Source: Bradyrhizobium viridifuturi (GTDB lineage Bacteria; Pseudomonadota; Alphaproteobacteria; Rhizobiales; Xanthobacteraceae). Taken from it: a stretch of 50,757 nucleotides of DNA. The notes under the pieces are model-generated. The model made no database searches and was not told where the DNA came from. It saw nothing but the letters and a program-made list of their open reading frames with translations. Position 1 is the stretch's first letter, and each line of letters starts with the position of its first letter. A program made the position numbers and the translations under genes. The DNA lies in the NCBI RefSeq assembly GCF_001238275.1, contig NZ_LGTB01000057.1:1-50757 (forward strand). Direction: 5' to 3'. Shown piece by piece: positions 18,593 to 27,400 of the stretch.

Positions 18593-18703
18593 GCGTGGCT
18601 CCTGCCCGTATCGCTGACCGGCCCAATGTAGAATCAACGTTGTTTTCGAAGGATAAAGCGCCTGCCAATTCGACGCACGTCATACGCTAGAATTATTCAC
18701 CGT

Positions 18704-20263
18704 CTACTTTGACGAGCTTTTCGAACGCTCCACGCACGCGCTGATGGAGACGCTCCGCTCCGCGGGATTACCAAAGGCCTTTGCCTTACGGGTTCGTAAG
18801 TTTTGTCTCTGGATCGTCGACCTTCTTCCTCTGCACCTCGGCGTCATGCTAGGTGCGATTCGCGCCGGACAAGGTCCCCAGAGAGCGGCATTTACCGATC
18901 GCAGCACGGGGTTGCCGCAGAACTCGCAACCTCCCTGAGGCGGCCGGAAAACGCGCCTGCGTCCGATTGGAGAGTGCCAAGGGCTAACTCTCCAGTAGTT
19001 GAAGTCGACATTGTTGCGTCCGGATCCGGCTCTTCGGAGCACCTCTAGAGCAAGAAGGGTACCCGCCAGAACCGACACAAAGGCGAAGGGCGCAACGACT
19101 CTGCGCCCCTCTAATGTCCGCAGCGCCCCTTCACCGCAGAGTTTCTTGAACAGCGTGTCGTAGGCGATTCCAATCAGAGCCGAAGCTTCGATGCCTTGAA
19201 TCTTCGCGGCAATCTGATGTGCAGCGGAAGGGCTGATCCGTTCGGACCTCACGTCCTCAACGGACACACCGAGATGCTCCGCGATATGGTGCTCTCTAGT
19301 GAACTCCTCCTGATCTGCCTCGTAGATGCAGCTCAAACACGCGCCCCGCGTCGGCTGCCGATGATAGTGAACTACTAGCTCGCGAATATCTGTCGTAGAA
19401 GCATCGAAGACCTCTCCTGGAAATTCCATCTGGATCTTCCGTCTAGCCCGTCGGCTATCGACCGCGACCAGAAGTCGGGTCAACCAGGGACCATCCGACT
19501 TTTCCGGCAGATCCTGCAGCCTATACGATCTGGGCGTCAGCTTCAGACCCAGAAATTCACCCTGCGCGTGGCTCGACAGACGCTCGGCCTTCGAAAGGCC
19601 GATGTCGTCCTTACTGAACCAAATCTGACGGTTTAGGTTTCCGGGACTGACGACGTCGTCGTCGACGATGTGCAGGATTCCCGTGAAGTTCAGGTGTCTC
19701 GCTGCCCAAAGGAAGCCGTTCCCGATGGCGCCTGCACCGGCAAGATAGGAGTCTCCCAGAGCGACCGGCGCATCAAACGCCTCCGGATCGATTCCCAACT
19801 GATCGAAGGATATCCGCTGCGGCAGTGCGGCTTCGAACGGAAGCCGAGCTCCGAACACGGCTTGCATGGTCGCTGCTGCCGCGTAGCAGGCAACCAGGAG
19901 GCAAAGAATCCGAGGAATATCTGCGCAACGTTCCTGCGCAGGATCGCCTCCGATCACAGCTGCATCGGATCCCACATGAACCAACAGGGATGGCAGGCTG
20001 GTCTTGGCATCTACTCTGCCGATCAGCACTTCCAGAGCCGTATCTGGTTCTGCCCGGCCAAGAGTGACCGTCCCGATAGTCCTAGCCAGAAGAGCGACCA
20101 AATCGTCCGCTACGGCGGCAGCAGTAGCATCAGCAGGATCGAAGGTGATCGCCACCCCGAACTGCAACGCGTCGCCGGCAGACTCCAGATCGGTCCCGAG
20201 CGCCGCGGCAAGCATTGCTGCGTTCTCGCGCCTGGCTTCCGCAGTTAGACTATCCGTAGACAT
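18704..20263 (-). CDS. E1-like (ThiF-fold) ubiquitin-activating protein
   Basis: The protein has 519 residues from ATG 20263, which lies inside the end of the JAB gene. The first 165 residues form an N-terminal domain without recognised motifs. The adenylation domain shows the nucleotide loop LAGAGAIGNG (res 174-183), DDD (201-203) and NLNRQ (209-213). Two CxxC pairs (309/312 and 446/449) should bind zinc. The conventional E1 role is to adenylate the C-terminal Gly of a ubiquitin-like partner, here the protein at 21142-21561, and pass it to the E2. I see no obvious crossover catalytic Cys between the zinc sites; the segment where one is expected reads VRSERISPSA. The last roughly 60 residues are basic and Ser-rich and may be a frameshift read-through, since another frame ends LSGANRT soon after residue 462. 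Confidence 0.83.
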   Translation of the reverse strand: MSTDSLTAEARRENAAMLAAALGTDLESAGDALQFGVAITFDPADATAAAVADDLVALLARTIGTVTLGRAEPDTALEVLIGRVDAKTSLPSLLVHVGSDAAVIGGDPAQERCADIPRILCLLVACYAAAATMQAVFGARLPFEAALPQRISFDQLGIDPEAFDAPVALGDSYLAGAGAIGNGFLWAARHLNFTGILHIVDDDVVSPGNLNRQIWFSKDDIGLSKAERLSSHAQGEFLGLKLTPRSYRLQDLPEKSDGPWLTRLLVAVDSRRARRKIQMEFPGEVFDASTTDIRELVVHYHRQPTRGACLSCIYEADQEEFTREHHIAEHLGVSVEDVRSERISPSAAHQIAAKIQGIEASALIGIAYDTLFKKLCGEGALRTLEGRRVVAPFAFVSVLAGTLLALEVLRRAGSGRNNVDFNYWRVSPWHSPIGRRRVFRPPQGGCEFCGNPVLRSVNAALWGPCPARIAPSMTPRCRGRRSTIQRQNLRTRKAKAFGNPAERSVSISACVERSKSSSK

Positions 20264-20705
20264 TCTTGCACCACTCGCTCGCCGGGCACTTCGTCCCAGG
20301 TCGCCGCGTCAGAGAACCTATACACCTTGGTTTGCTCCAAAAAGTTCTCGGAAAAGGTATCCCGGGCGAACCTCGGCACGACGAGCGACAAAGCCCCTCC
20401 ATGCCGAACTATCGCCCAAGCGTCGTCCGCCTTCGAATGGAAGGCTCCTGCGGATGCGAATGGACCTGAGCAGCAACCATAAGCCTTTCCGAACGGAGCT
20501 TTGTGCGCAGCACGTCCATTCCCTCGACGGGGATCTGGAATCGGTTGGCCCTAGCGAGTTGAAGAGGCCGATAGCACTCGACGACGCTCGTAGCCTCGCG
20601 ACCGCGACGACCCAACCACAAAACAACGCACTCGCTGTTCTGCTCTCCAGCGGCCCGCAGAAACGATAACGTCGCTTGAACGACCTGGCTCGAACAATGG
20701 ATCAT
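20245..20705 (-). pseudogene. JAB/JAMM deubiquitinase-like metallopeptidase, one-base frameshift in the active-site motif
   Basis: ATG 20705 overlaps the E2 stop (TGATG). The frame reads MIHCSSQVVQATLSFLRAAG and later VAAQVHSHPQE, the JAMM His-x-His-Pro. It then shifts near 20447 to an early stop at 20409. Restoring one base gives AFHSKADDAWAIVRHGGALS and LVVPRFARDTFSENFLEQTK, with the JAMM Ser-x-x-Asp, and an end at TAA 20247-20245 overlapping the E1 start. The restored protein is 153 residues, normal for a stand-alone JAB. Total length is 461 bases, one short of a multiple of three. In sister systems the JAB removes ubiquitin-like proteins from targets or matures them; here the Ubl ends in Gly already, so deconjugation is more likely. 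It is either truly broken or a sequencing error. Confidence 0.82.
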
Positions 20706-21142
20706 CAACCTGTTCCCTTGAGCCAAGCATTCCAGATCTGAGTGATGATGCCCCCGATTGTGTAGCTCGAGCTTCCGCGACAACCGTCCCAGTAATCCGT
20801 CACGTGACTGGGGTGCGTGTGGTATTCGCGAGATCCACGCATGCAGACGAAGGGCAAGTTCGTGACATGGTGAGGCCCGGCGTGGAAGACTCCCGTCGGG
20901 TTCGGCAGCAAAACCCGCAGCGGCTCACCGGAGGGCGTCTCCAGGCGAATGGAAGGCGGAAGTTCGTTCCAATTATCGCAGGTCAACGTCAGCCGCAGGG
21001 GCGTCCTGCCGCTGGCGTTGAACGAGCAGTTGATGAGCGGGAAGTCGATGCGATGCATCGTCCATCCCCGCCGCGCGCACAGTACAGGGCCGAGATGTTT
21101 CGTTTCCTCCCCGAACAGCGCTTGTACGGCGGCGGGATGCAT
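20705..21142 (-). CDS. E2-like conjugating protein of the ubiquitin-like operon
   Basis: The protein has 145 residues from ATG 21142, which overlaps the Ubl stop by one base (TAATG). I identify it mainly from position between Ubl and JAB and from an E2-like layout. That layout has beta strands CSFNASGRTPLRLTLTCDNW and PSIRLETPSGEPLRVLLPNP, then GVFHAGPHHVTNLPFVCMRG with a candidate catalytic Cys100, then YHTHPSH and a C-terminal helix IGGIITQIWNAWLKG. No classical HPN motif is seen. The expected role is to accept the Ubl from E1 and transfer it to targets. It could belong to the uncharacterised prokaryotic E2 families. Confidence 0.68.
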   Translation of the reverse strand: MHPAAVQALFGEETKHLGPVLCARRGWTMHRIDFPLINCSFNASGRTPLRLTLTCDNWNELPPSIRLETPSGEPLRVLLPNPTGVFHAGPHHVTNLPFVCMRGSREYHTHPSHVTDYWDGCRGSSSYTIGGIITQIWNAWLKGTG

Positions 21143-21561
21143 TAGCCACCGCCCCCTTCGCTCGGGCCCCAGTCGATCTCGGCCTTACCGCTAAGGCCGT
21201 TTTCGACGTAACTCTTCGAAGGATCGAGCGTCCGCTTCCCCCCGGGCGTGATCACGCTCGCAATCCAGCCGGTGACGTCCTTGATGTTCAGTTCCTTCTT
21301 CGCCTTATCCAACTCATGCTGGATGGGCTGGTTTTCAGGAACCGAATTGAACCCTTCGGCGGGATAGAAGCCGGCCGTCGTCGAGATCGAGACCTCGATG
21401 TGATTCTTCTTGGCTTTCTCGATCTCCTCCTCTGCCTGTGCCAATTCGCTGCGTGCCTTGGCCATCTCCTTTTCGGCCTCGGCGTAAAGAGCCTCCGCCC
21501 GTTCAAGGTCCGCGCGGGCCTTGGCGAGATCGTGCCCAGCCTTTTCCAAATCGTCGCTCAT
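21142..21561 (-). CDS. Ubiquitin-like protein with N-terminal coiled coil and C-terminal GGGG
   Basis: The protein has 139 residues from ATG 21561, preceded by GGAGGAGG. Residues 1-48 are an uninterrupted heptad helix (ADLERAEALYAEAEKEMAKA and so on). Residues about 50-139 look like a beta-grasp ubiquitin fold: HIEVSISTTAGFYPAEGFNS, ENQPIQHELDKAKKELNIK, WIASVITPGGKRTLDP, ending KAEIDWGPSEGGGG directly before the stop. A free C-terminal glycine tail is what E1 enzymes adenylate, and no processing is needed. It is the first gene of the Ubl-E2-JAB-E1 operon. The function is inferred from this context: conjugation to cellular or phage proteins. Upstream in-frame codons to 21885 run through the promoter and are not part of the gene. 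Confidence 0.8.
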   Translation of the reverse strand: MSDDLEKAGHDLAKARADLERAEALYAEAEKEMAKARSELAQAEEEIEKAKKNHIEVSISTTAGFYPAEGFNSVPENQPIQHELDKAKKELNIKDVTGWIASVITPGGKRTLDPSKSYVENGLSGKAEIDWGPSEGGGG

Positions 21562-21597
21562 GACCCTCCTCCATGCCGGGAAATCATCATGGATCAC

Positions 21598-21678
21598 CAT
21601 ATAATACATATTTTTTATGTAGTCAATGGCCATTTTAAATGTAAAAAAAGTTGACTTTGTAGCCGAACAGTACATAAT
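21598..21678. promoter_or_regulatory. Divergent promoters with a palindromic operator between two operons
   Basis: Leftward (Ubl operon): TTGACT (AGTCAA on +, 21621-21626), 17-base spacer, TATATG (21598-21603). Rightward (RHH operon): TTGACT 21651-21656, 16-base spacer, CATAAT 21673-21678. TACATA-TTTTT-TATGTA (21605-21621) is a perfect 6-base inverted repeat lying between the leftward -35 and -10, so a protein bound there would block the Ubl operon. The region is strikingly AT-rich compared with its flanks. Confidence 0.65.
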
Positions 21679-21714
21679 GCAGCCTACAACGAAGCAAATT
21701 CGTAGGTTTTGGCT

Positions 21715-21924
21715 ATGGATCGCCGGCAAATGACGCTCATCTTGAGCGACAAGGAGATGGAAGTTCTCGATGAGCTTTCGCAGCGGCGGGGCATGTCTAA
21801 GACGGCCCTGCTCCGCCAGGCTCTCCGCCTCTATCAATCGGTCACCGAGCGGATCGAACGCGGAGAGAAAGTCTTCGTGGAGCATCCGACCACGAAAGAT
21901 AAGGCCGAGCTCGTCGTGCTATGA
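21715..21924 (+). CDS. Ribbon-helix-helix (CopG-like) DNA-binding protein
   Basis: The protein has 69 residues from ATG 21715. MDRRQMTLILSDKEMEVLDE and RRGMSKTALLRQALRLYQS give the beta strand, first helix, turn and second helix of an RHH protein; a short charged tail follows. RHH proteins bind DNA as dimers and often repress their own operon. It is the first gene of a rightward four-gene unit and its stop overlaps the next start (ATGA). It is the natural candidate for binding the palindrome in the divergent promoter and so linking this unit with the Ubl operon. RHH plus GNAT pairs can also be toxin-antitoxin modules. Confidence 0.8.
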   Translation: MDRRQMTLILSDKEMEVLDELSQRRGMSKTALLRQALRLYQSVTERIERGEKVFVEHPTTKDKAELVVL

Positions 21925-22538
21925 AAAAGCTTCTCGGCGCCGCCGTTCTGTTGAATCGGCATACGGGCGAAATCGAGCCTGCGCAGATATTCTCGGGATG
22001 CGACGACGTAAACCGTCGACATTACGAAGATCTGTGGAAGCCGGAGCTGGAGCGACGCAAGGCCGATTTCACGAACTGGGATGAATCCGCAGCGGGCAAT
22101 GCACAAGACTCGCACTGGGAATGGGATGAGATCATGACATCGACCCTCTCCTATGAGAGTTTTGTCATCGAATGCGGCGGCGTGACGCAAGGCTTGATGA
22201 ACGTCAACGTCGCCACCAAGTTCGCGAAGCTCCCGCCGCACAACGGACGTGAGCTCGCCTATATCGATCGTATTGCGACTGCGCCCTGGAACAGGCACAA
22301 ATTCACCGAGGCGCCCAAATACAAGGGCGTAGGTCGCGCGCTGTTCGCTACCAGCGTCAGCTTAAGCTTCGATCTCGAGTTTCGCGGCAGGATCGGCCTG
22401 CATGCGCTCGAGCAATCGGAGACCTGGTACCAGGAACTAGGCCTTACTGACTGTGGCTTCGACGAAGCAGAGGGAATGCGCTACTTCGAGATGACGGAAG
22501 AACAAGCGATCGAATTCCTCAAAGGAGCGGAGGTTTGA
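21921..22538 (+). CDS. GNAT-fold acetyltransferase-like protein
   Basis: The protein has 205 residues; its ATG overlaps the RHH stop. The middle part shows the GNAT core: ELAYIDRIATAPWNR (strand 4), KYKGVGRALFATSVSLSF (the acetyl-CoA loop of the R/Q-x-x-G-x-G/A type and its helix), GRIGLHALEQSETWYQELGL (strand 5 and following helix) and a C-terminal FEMTEEQAIEFL. The N-terminal 80 residues are less typical. The substrate is unknown. Paired with an RHH protein it resembles TacAT-like toxin-antitoxin pairs, although those toxins are usually shorter. It could equally modify a protein of the neighbouring systems. Confidence 0.72.
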   Translation: MKKLLGAAVLLNRHTGEIEPAQIFSGCDDVNRRHYEDLWKPELERRKADFTNWDESAAGNAQDSHWEWDEIMTSTLSYESFVIECGGVTQGLMNVNVATKFAKLPPHNGRELAYIDRIATAPWNRHKFTEAPKYKGVGRALFATSVSLSFDLEFRGRIGLHALEQSETWYQELGLTDCGFDEAEGMRYFEMTEEQAIEFLKGAEV

Positions 22539-22540
22539 CC

Positions 22541-23041
22541 ATGAAACTTCTGTTTTCGACGCAATGGCTTGAGCAGAAGATCAAGTCGGATCCGGATATC
22601 GAGACGGATGCCGGGAGGCCGCTTGAGCGGAATGCAGTGGCGGATGACCTAGCAAGCGGAAAGTCATCCATCGTGGCACCACGTACCGCCCTCCAGTTGA
22701 GGATTGCGTTAGGTGCGCTCGTTCGCCAATTGCGCATGCGGGATCGCCTAACGTTACCGGAATTGGCCGTGAAGGCTGACGTCTCGGAAGAAGAGCTCCG
22801 GCAGGTCGAAACCAATCCAAGCTACACGGCGCGCCCTCGTCTTCTCCATAATCTTTCCAGTTTCTTTGGAGTTTCGCTGAACAATCTTTCTCAGATGTCC
22901 GGCGCGACGGTCGCAATAGATCGAAAACTGTACAATACAGCAGTCCAGTTCGCGGCTCACTCGGACGATGTTTCCAATCTTTCGCAAGAGCAGTTGGAAG
23001 TGTTGGAAGCATTCGTCGGGGCGTTAAACGAATTGGCATAG
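22541..23041 (+). CDS. XRE-family helix-turn-helix regulator
   Basis: The protein has 166 residues from ATG 22541, preceded by AAAGGAGCGGAGG, which decides this start over the upstream TTG. The central region LRIALGALVRQLRMRDRLTL then ELAVKADVSEEELRQVETNP is a Cro/CI-type HTH of about 55 residues. The N- and C-terminal regions are helical and of no known type. It starts two bases after the GNAT stop and is followed closely by an ImmA/IrrE-type peptidase gene. XRE plus ImmA pairs typically work as a repressor and the protease that cleaves or controls it, in mobile elements and toxin-antitoxin systems. Confidence 0.8.
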   Translation: MKLLFSTQWLEQKIKSDPDIETDAGRPLERNAVADDLASGKSSIVAPRTALQLRIALGALVRQLRMRDRLTLPELAVKADVSEEELRQVETNPSYTARPRLLHNLSSFFGVSLNNLSQMSGATVAIDRKLYNTAVQFAAHSDDVSNLSQEQLEVLEAFVGALNELA

Positions 23042-23054
23042 GCGAGTGCGAGTG

Positions 23055-23978
23055 ATGATCGAGGCTGAGGTCGGAGAATACGAAAGGCGCGAGATCGACA
23101 CTCAGGTCAACCGCATCTTACGCGACTTGGGAACTCCGGAGCCGCCCGTACGTCTCGCGGAAGTGCGAAAGCTCCTCAAGCTCGATCTCCGCTACTACAA
23201 GAGCACTGATCCCGGGTTTCTCGATGAAATCACTCACCGCTTCAAGCTATTCGCCAGAAAGACCATCCCCGACGTAGGCAGAATACTGAGCGACGCATTG
23301 ACCAAGTCAAAGTTGACTGCGTTCTGGGTGCCGTCATCCATGCGTATTCTCTTGGACGAGACCGTACCGGAACCAAAGCACCGCTGGATCGAGAGCCACG
23401 AAATCAGCCATAGCGTCATCGGATGGCACAAGGATTTCTTGCTGGGTGACAACAGGGTCACCCTCGATCCGACCTGCCACGCTACGATCGAGGCAGAAGC
23501 CAACTACGGCGCAGGTCGCCTGCTCTTCATGTCGGATCGGTTCACCGCGGAGGCTCGCGACTTGGAACCGACATTCGACTCGGTCAAGAAGCTTGCCAAA
23601 CGGTATGAGAATTCCATCGTGTCGACATTCTGGCGCTTGATCGAGAGCCGCGATCCGGAGCATGCTGCGTTCGGAGTCGTCAGTTCCCATCCTAAATTCC
23701 CGAAGATCGGTGCTCACGACGGGCCGTTGGCATGGCGCTACTTCATCAGGTCGCCGGCCTTCAAAGGCAAGTTTTCCAACTTAAGCCCGGAGATGGCATA
23801 CGCTCTCGTCAAAGCACACGCTACCAATCGAACGAAGGGGCCTGTGTTCGAGGTAATCGACATACTTATGGATGACGCCGGCGAGAACTGGGAGTTTCGA
23901 ATCGAGTGCTTTTCGACGACGCGGGCGGTGTTGACGTTGGGCCTCGCATCGAAGAAGAAGGCCTCCGTATTTGCGTAG
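23055..23978 (+). CDS. ImmA/IrrE-family zinc metallopeptidase
   Basis: The protein has 307 residues from ATG 23055 (GTG 23046 is possible). The DUF955 active-site helix is WIESHEISHSVIG (HExxH at about residues 115-119), with the third ligand region EAEANYGAGRLLF downstream, as in ImmA, IrrE and toxin-associated peptidases. The C-terminal 130 residues are an extra domain, not recognised. The family cleaves a partner XRE regulator; the partner here is presumably the product of the gene ending 13 bases upstream. It is the last gene of the RHH-GNAT-XRE-ImmA unit. Activation could derepress that unit or the adjacent Ubl operon, which is inference. Confidence 0.83.
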   Translation: MIEAEVGEYERREIDTQVNRILRDLGTPEPPVRLAEVRKLLKLDLRYYKSTDPGFLDEITHRFKLFARKTIPDVGRILSDALTKSKLTAFWVPSSMRILLDETVPEPKHRWIESHEISHSVIGWHKDFLLGDNRVTLDPTCHATIEAEANYGAGRLLFMSDRFTAEARDLEPTFDSVKKLAKRYENSIVSTFWRLIESRDPEHAAFGVVSSHPKFPKIGAHDGPLAWRYFIRSPAFKGKFSNLSPEMAYALVKAHATNRTKGPVFEVIDILMDDAGENWEFRIECFSTTRAVLTLGLASKKKASVFA

Positions 23979-24472
23979 CTGACTTTATCGAAGTCGCCTG
24001 GGAGCACTAAGATTTCACGCTGGGTAAATGGGACAATCGATTTCTTTCGTTCGATCCTTCCCCGCCGGAGGCGAGGAGCCCGCCGCATCGCAATAAGACG
24101 GCAGGTCGACGGCGCCGACCGGCCTCAACGTGGCGCCTGGTGTCCGTGTCATCCGTCCACAAGAGAGCGCTTCAAGGCTACGATGGCCTGCACGTCAGGG
24201 CACGTTTTGACGCTGCGAGGGCACAGCGTGGACCCGGAGGGGAATGTCTTTCCGAGCGTGGTATGCCCTGAACCGGGATGTCGCTTCCACGCATTCGTCC
24301 GCCTCGAGAATTGGACATTCGGAAGCGTCGGATAGTCACGCAAGCTGCGGCCTGGGCGACGAGCCGTACAACGGCACGATCCAACCCTGACCAAAGACAC
24401 GTCAGCTTTGGATCGACGTTGCCGATTGGGCATTCATCGCTTCGGCCGACTGTTCCCGGGAGTACTAGCTAG
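23979..24472. other. Convergent intergenic region of about 490 bases, no gene seen
   Basis: The stretch lies between the rightward ImmA gene and the leftward CHAT gene. Frames here are short and without motifs. Transcription terminators of both units are expected, but I found no strong hairpin with a U-run. Confidence 0.45.
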
Positions 24473-27400
24473 CTAGTCGCCATAATAGACGAACGGCGCC
24501 CAGACAACAGGCCGGCGCTTGGCCGGATCGGCGTCGGCGATGAATTCTCTCTTCGTTTCCGACAACGCGACGCCGGGCGCCTGACCGTCCTTCACCTTGC
24601 GGAAGAAGCTCTCGACGAACTGGGCGGTACTGCCGTCGAGAACCGGCCACAGGGTAAGAACGGTGCTCGCATTCCCTCCCGCATAGAGAGCGAAAGGCAG
24701 ACCCAGGATGCCCTCGCCCGACACCCACTTGCCGACCCCGGTCTCACAGGCCGAGATGAAGACGAGGTCGCTCCTGAAGTCGAACGTGGAAAGTTCAGAC
24801 GCCCGCAAGTAGCCGTCCTCGTTCGCGCCAAGGTTCGTTTGCGAAAGCACTATACCGCTGAGCTCGGGATTTTGCTTATCGAGATAACCGTGCGTGGAGA
24901 ACACCACATAGCGATACTTCTGAAGCCCGCCCTCGTTCTGAAGCCGCCTGACGGTGGCCTCGGATGCATCAGCGCCCGAGAACATGTCGCGGCCAGCCTT
25001 CAGAGAGAACAGCCCGGCCAGTTCACTTAGCTCCTTCGCAGCGCCCGGCAGGTTCGGCCAGGTCAGCAGACCGGACGAGCTCGCGGTCGGTCCACGCAAC
25101 GCATCGATTCCGGACAAACTGCCGTCGGAAGGCGGAGCTACTGCATAAGTCGGATCACCCACCGCCAACATCTGCGACCGGTCGGTCTGCGTGTATCGCT
25201 TCACGCGCTCCTTCGACAAGCTCATCAGAGAGATCGACTGGATCGAAGAAATGTCGTGCTTTTCGACGAGAAAGGATCCATCGACCTTCAACGTCTCCAA
25301 TGGAACCGATGCGAGAGGCCCGTCCGGGCTGATGTACCATCGCCGGGCCTGCAGCACGTCCGCAGGCAATGCTTTCGAAAGCCACGACGACAATTCCTGC
25401 CGGATCTCCTCGATGTCACCGACAAGCTTCGCTTCTGCAACCGCTCCGGCTTCGGCGGGCTGCATCCGGAAGGATCCGTCCTTCAACTTCCAAACGAGAT
25501 TTCGGGGCACTCCAGGCGGCGGATATCGCAATCCCGCGACGCCGTCGGGCATGGCCAAGGCCGCCCGGTAAGCCTCGAGCGTGGCGGGTAGGTTCGCCAA
25601 CTGCGGAAGGATTACCGTACCCTGCTTGCCGCTCCCGTTGATCCAAATCAGCAGCAGATCGCGATCGCCCTGGATGAAATCGAGAAACGCGCCATTCTCC
25701 GGAAGCAACGAAGCGGCATCCTTCCCGCTCACAAGCTGGAAGTCAGTCGCCTCCCGATAGAGAGGATACTTGGAGCGCAGTTCAGTATCCATTTTGGAGA
25801 AATCGGATGCCAGCCCGTCGCGTTGCGCTTCCAGGTCGGAGCGAAGCGTCACGTCGGAGACACTCGGAATCCGTCCGTCGAGGGCGGCAATCCGGAACTC
25901 GAATTCGGACAACGCGTTCCTATCGGCCTCGGGCAAGGTGTTCCGCGCGACACCGCGCGCGGAGGAAGTCTCGATCAGCGTACGTGCCTTCGACAACTCT
26001 GAAACTCTCACCGCGCCATCGAAATCTCCCAAGCGGGCCTCCAATACGGCGAGCGTCTTATAAGCTGGGGTCACCGTCGCGAAGAAGCTTCGCCGCAGAT
26101 TGTCGGGCAGCCCACCTGCGGAGCGCAGGGCTTCCGAAGCCTCGACGACCCGGCGGAGCAGCTTTTTCGCGTCCTCAAACTCCTCTCCTGCCACAAGCAC
26201 GGAGGCGAGAGCGCGCATGCTGTATACCGTGGCGATGTTCCGCGGCCCCAAGCGTTCGCTACGAAGCGTAATCACTTTCTCGAAGAACTGCTTTGCTTCC
26301 GCGCGCTGACCGGCGTCGCCGAGCGAAGACGCCAGATTGTGCAGGCTCTTCAAAGTTTCCGGATGTGCCTCGCCGAGTGTACGTACCCTGATGGCGTAGA
26401 CTTCACGATGCTCGGCGATTGCCTCGGAAAAGCGGCCCAGAGCGGCGAGGATGGCGGCGTGATTGCTGCGCGAAAGCAGCGTCAGATGATTCTCCGGACC
26501 GAGCACCGTACTGCGCAGCCGGACGACCTCCGTGATAACTTCCAACGCTTCGTCGTTCCGACCAGCGCTGATCAGCGCTTGCGCAAGATTGTTCTGCACG
26601 CTGAGACGACTGGGATGGGTTTCCGGGAGCCTCTTGGCCAAGACCATCGCACAATACCGATAGGCTTGGATCGCGTCGTCATTCCGTCCGAGATCGGACA
26701 GCACGGCAGCGATGTTGTGAAGCGTGGCGATCGTATCGATGTTTTCGTCATCGAAGAGGGTTCGCGTTACCGTGAGTATCCGCTGGTACATCGAAAGCGC
26801 TTCGGCGAACCGACCGGACCGATATAGCAGCCCCGCGTATTGGTGACCGATATTCATCGTCTCGGTCTTGCTTTCTCCGATCACCTCCACGGCCAAGGAA
26901 TATGCTCTGCGGGCCGCTTCGACCCCTTCGGAGACACGCCCACTGTTGAATAGGGCGTCCGCCATGTCGGAAATGGCTTCCAGCGTACGTGAGTTTCGTT
27001 CCCCGAGCCGCGCAACGAGAGCGGCGGTAATCGCACGGGATTCGCTGACGGCCTCATCGAACTTCGATTTGTCGATCAGCTGCCTTACCATCACCGTCCG
27101 GGTGACGAGAGTGTCCGGATGGTCAGCACCCAAGACCTCGATCCGCAGGCGAAGTACTCGGGACAGTACGTCGTCAGCGGCCTGGACGCGGCCCAGACGC
27201 CGCAGCGCGTATCCGAGATTATGCTCGCTCTCGAGAGTTTCCGGATGCCTGTCGGATAGCAGTTTGAGGCGCCCTTCATAGGCCAGCGCGAAAGCTTCCC
27301 TACCTGCGTCGTAACTCGATTGCCGCAACAGCGTGATTCCGAGGGTATTCCTGAAGCGCAGCTTGTCACGCGCCGGATCGCCTGGCAGGGGGTCCGCCTT

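Noticed and set aside
21562..21885. Longer start (21885) for the ubiquitin-like protein
   Set aside because: The extra codons run through the AT-rich divergent promoter and part of the RHH gene; ATG 21561 has a strong GGAGGAGG.
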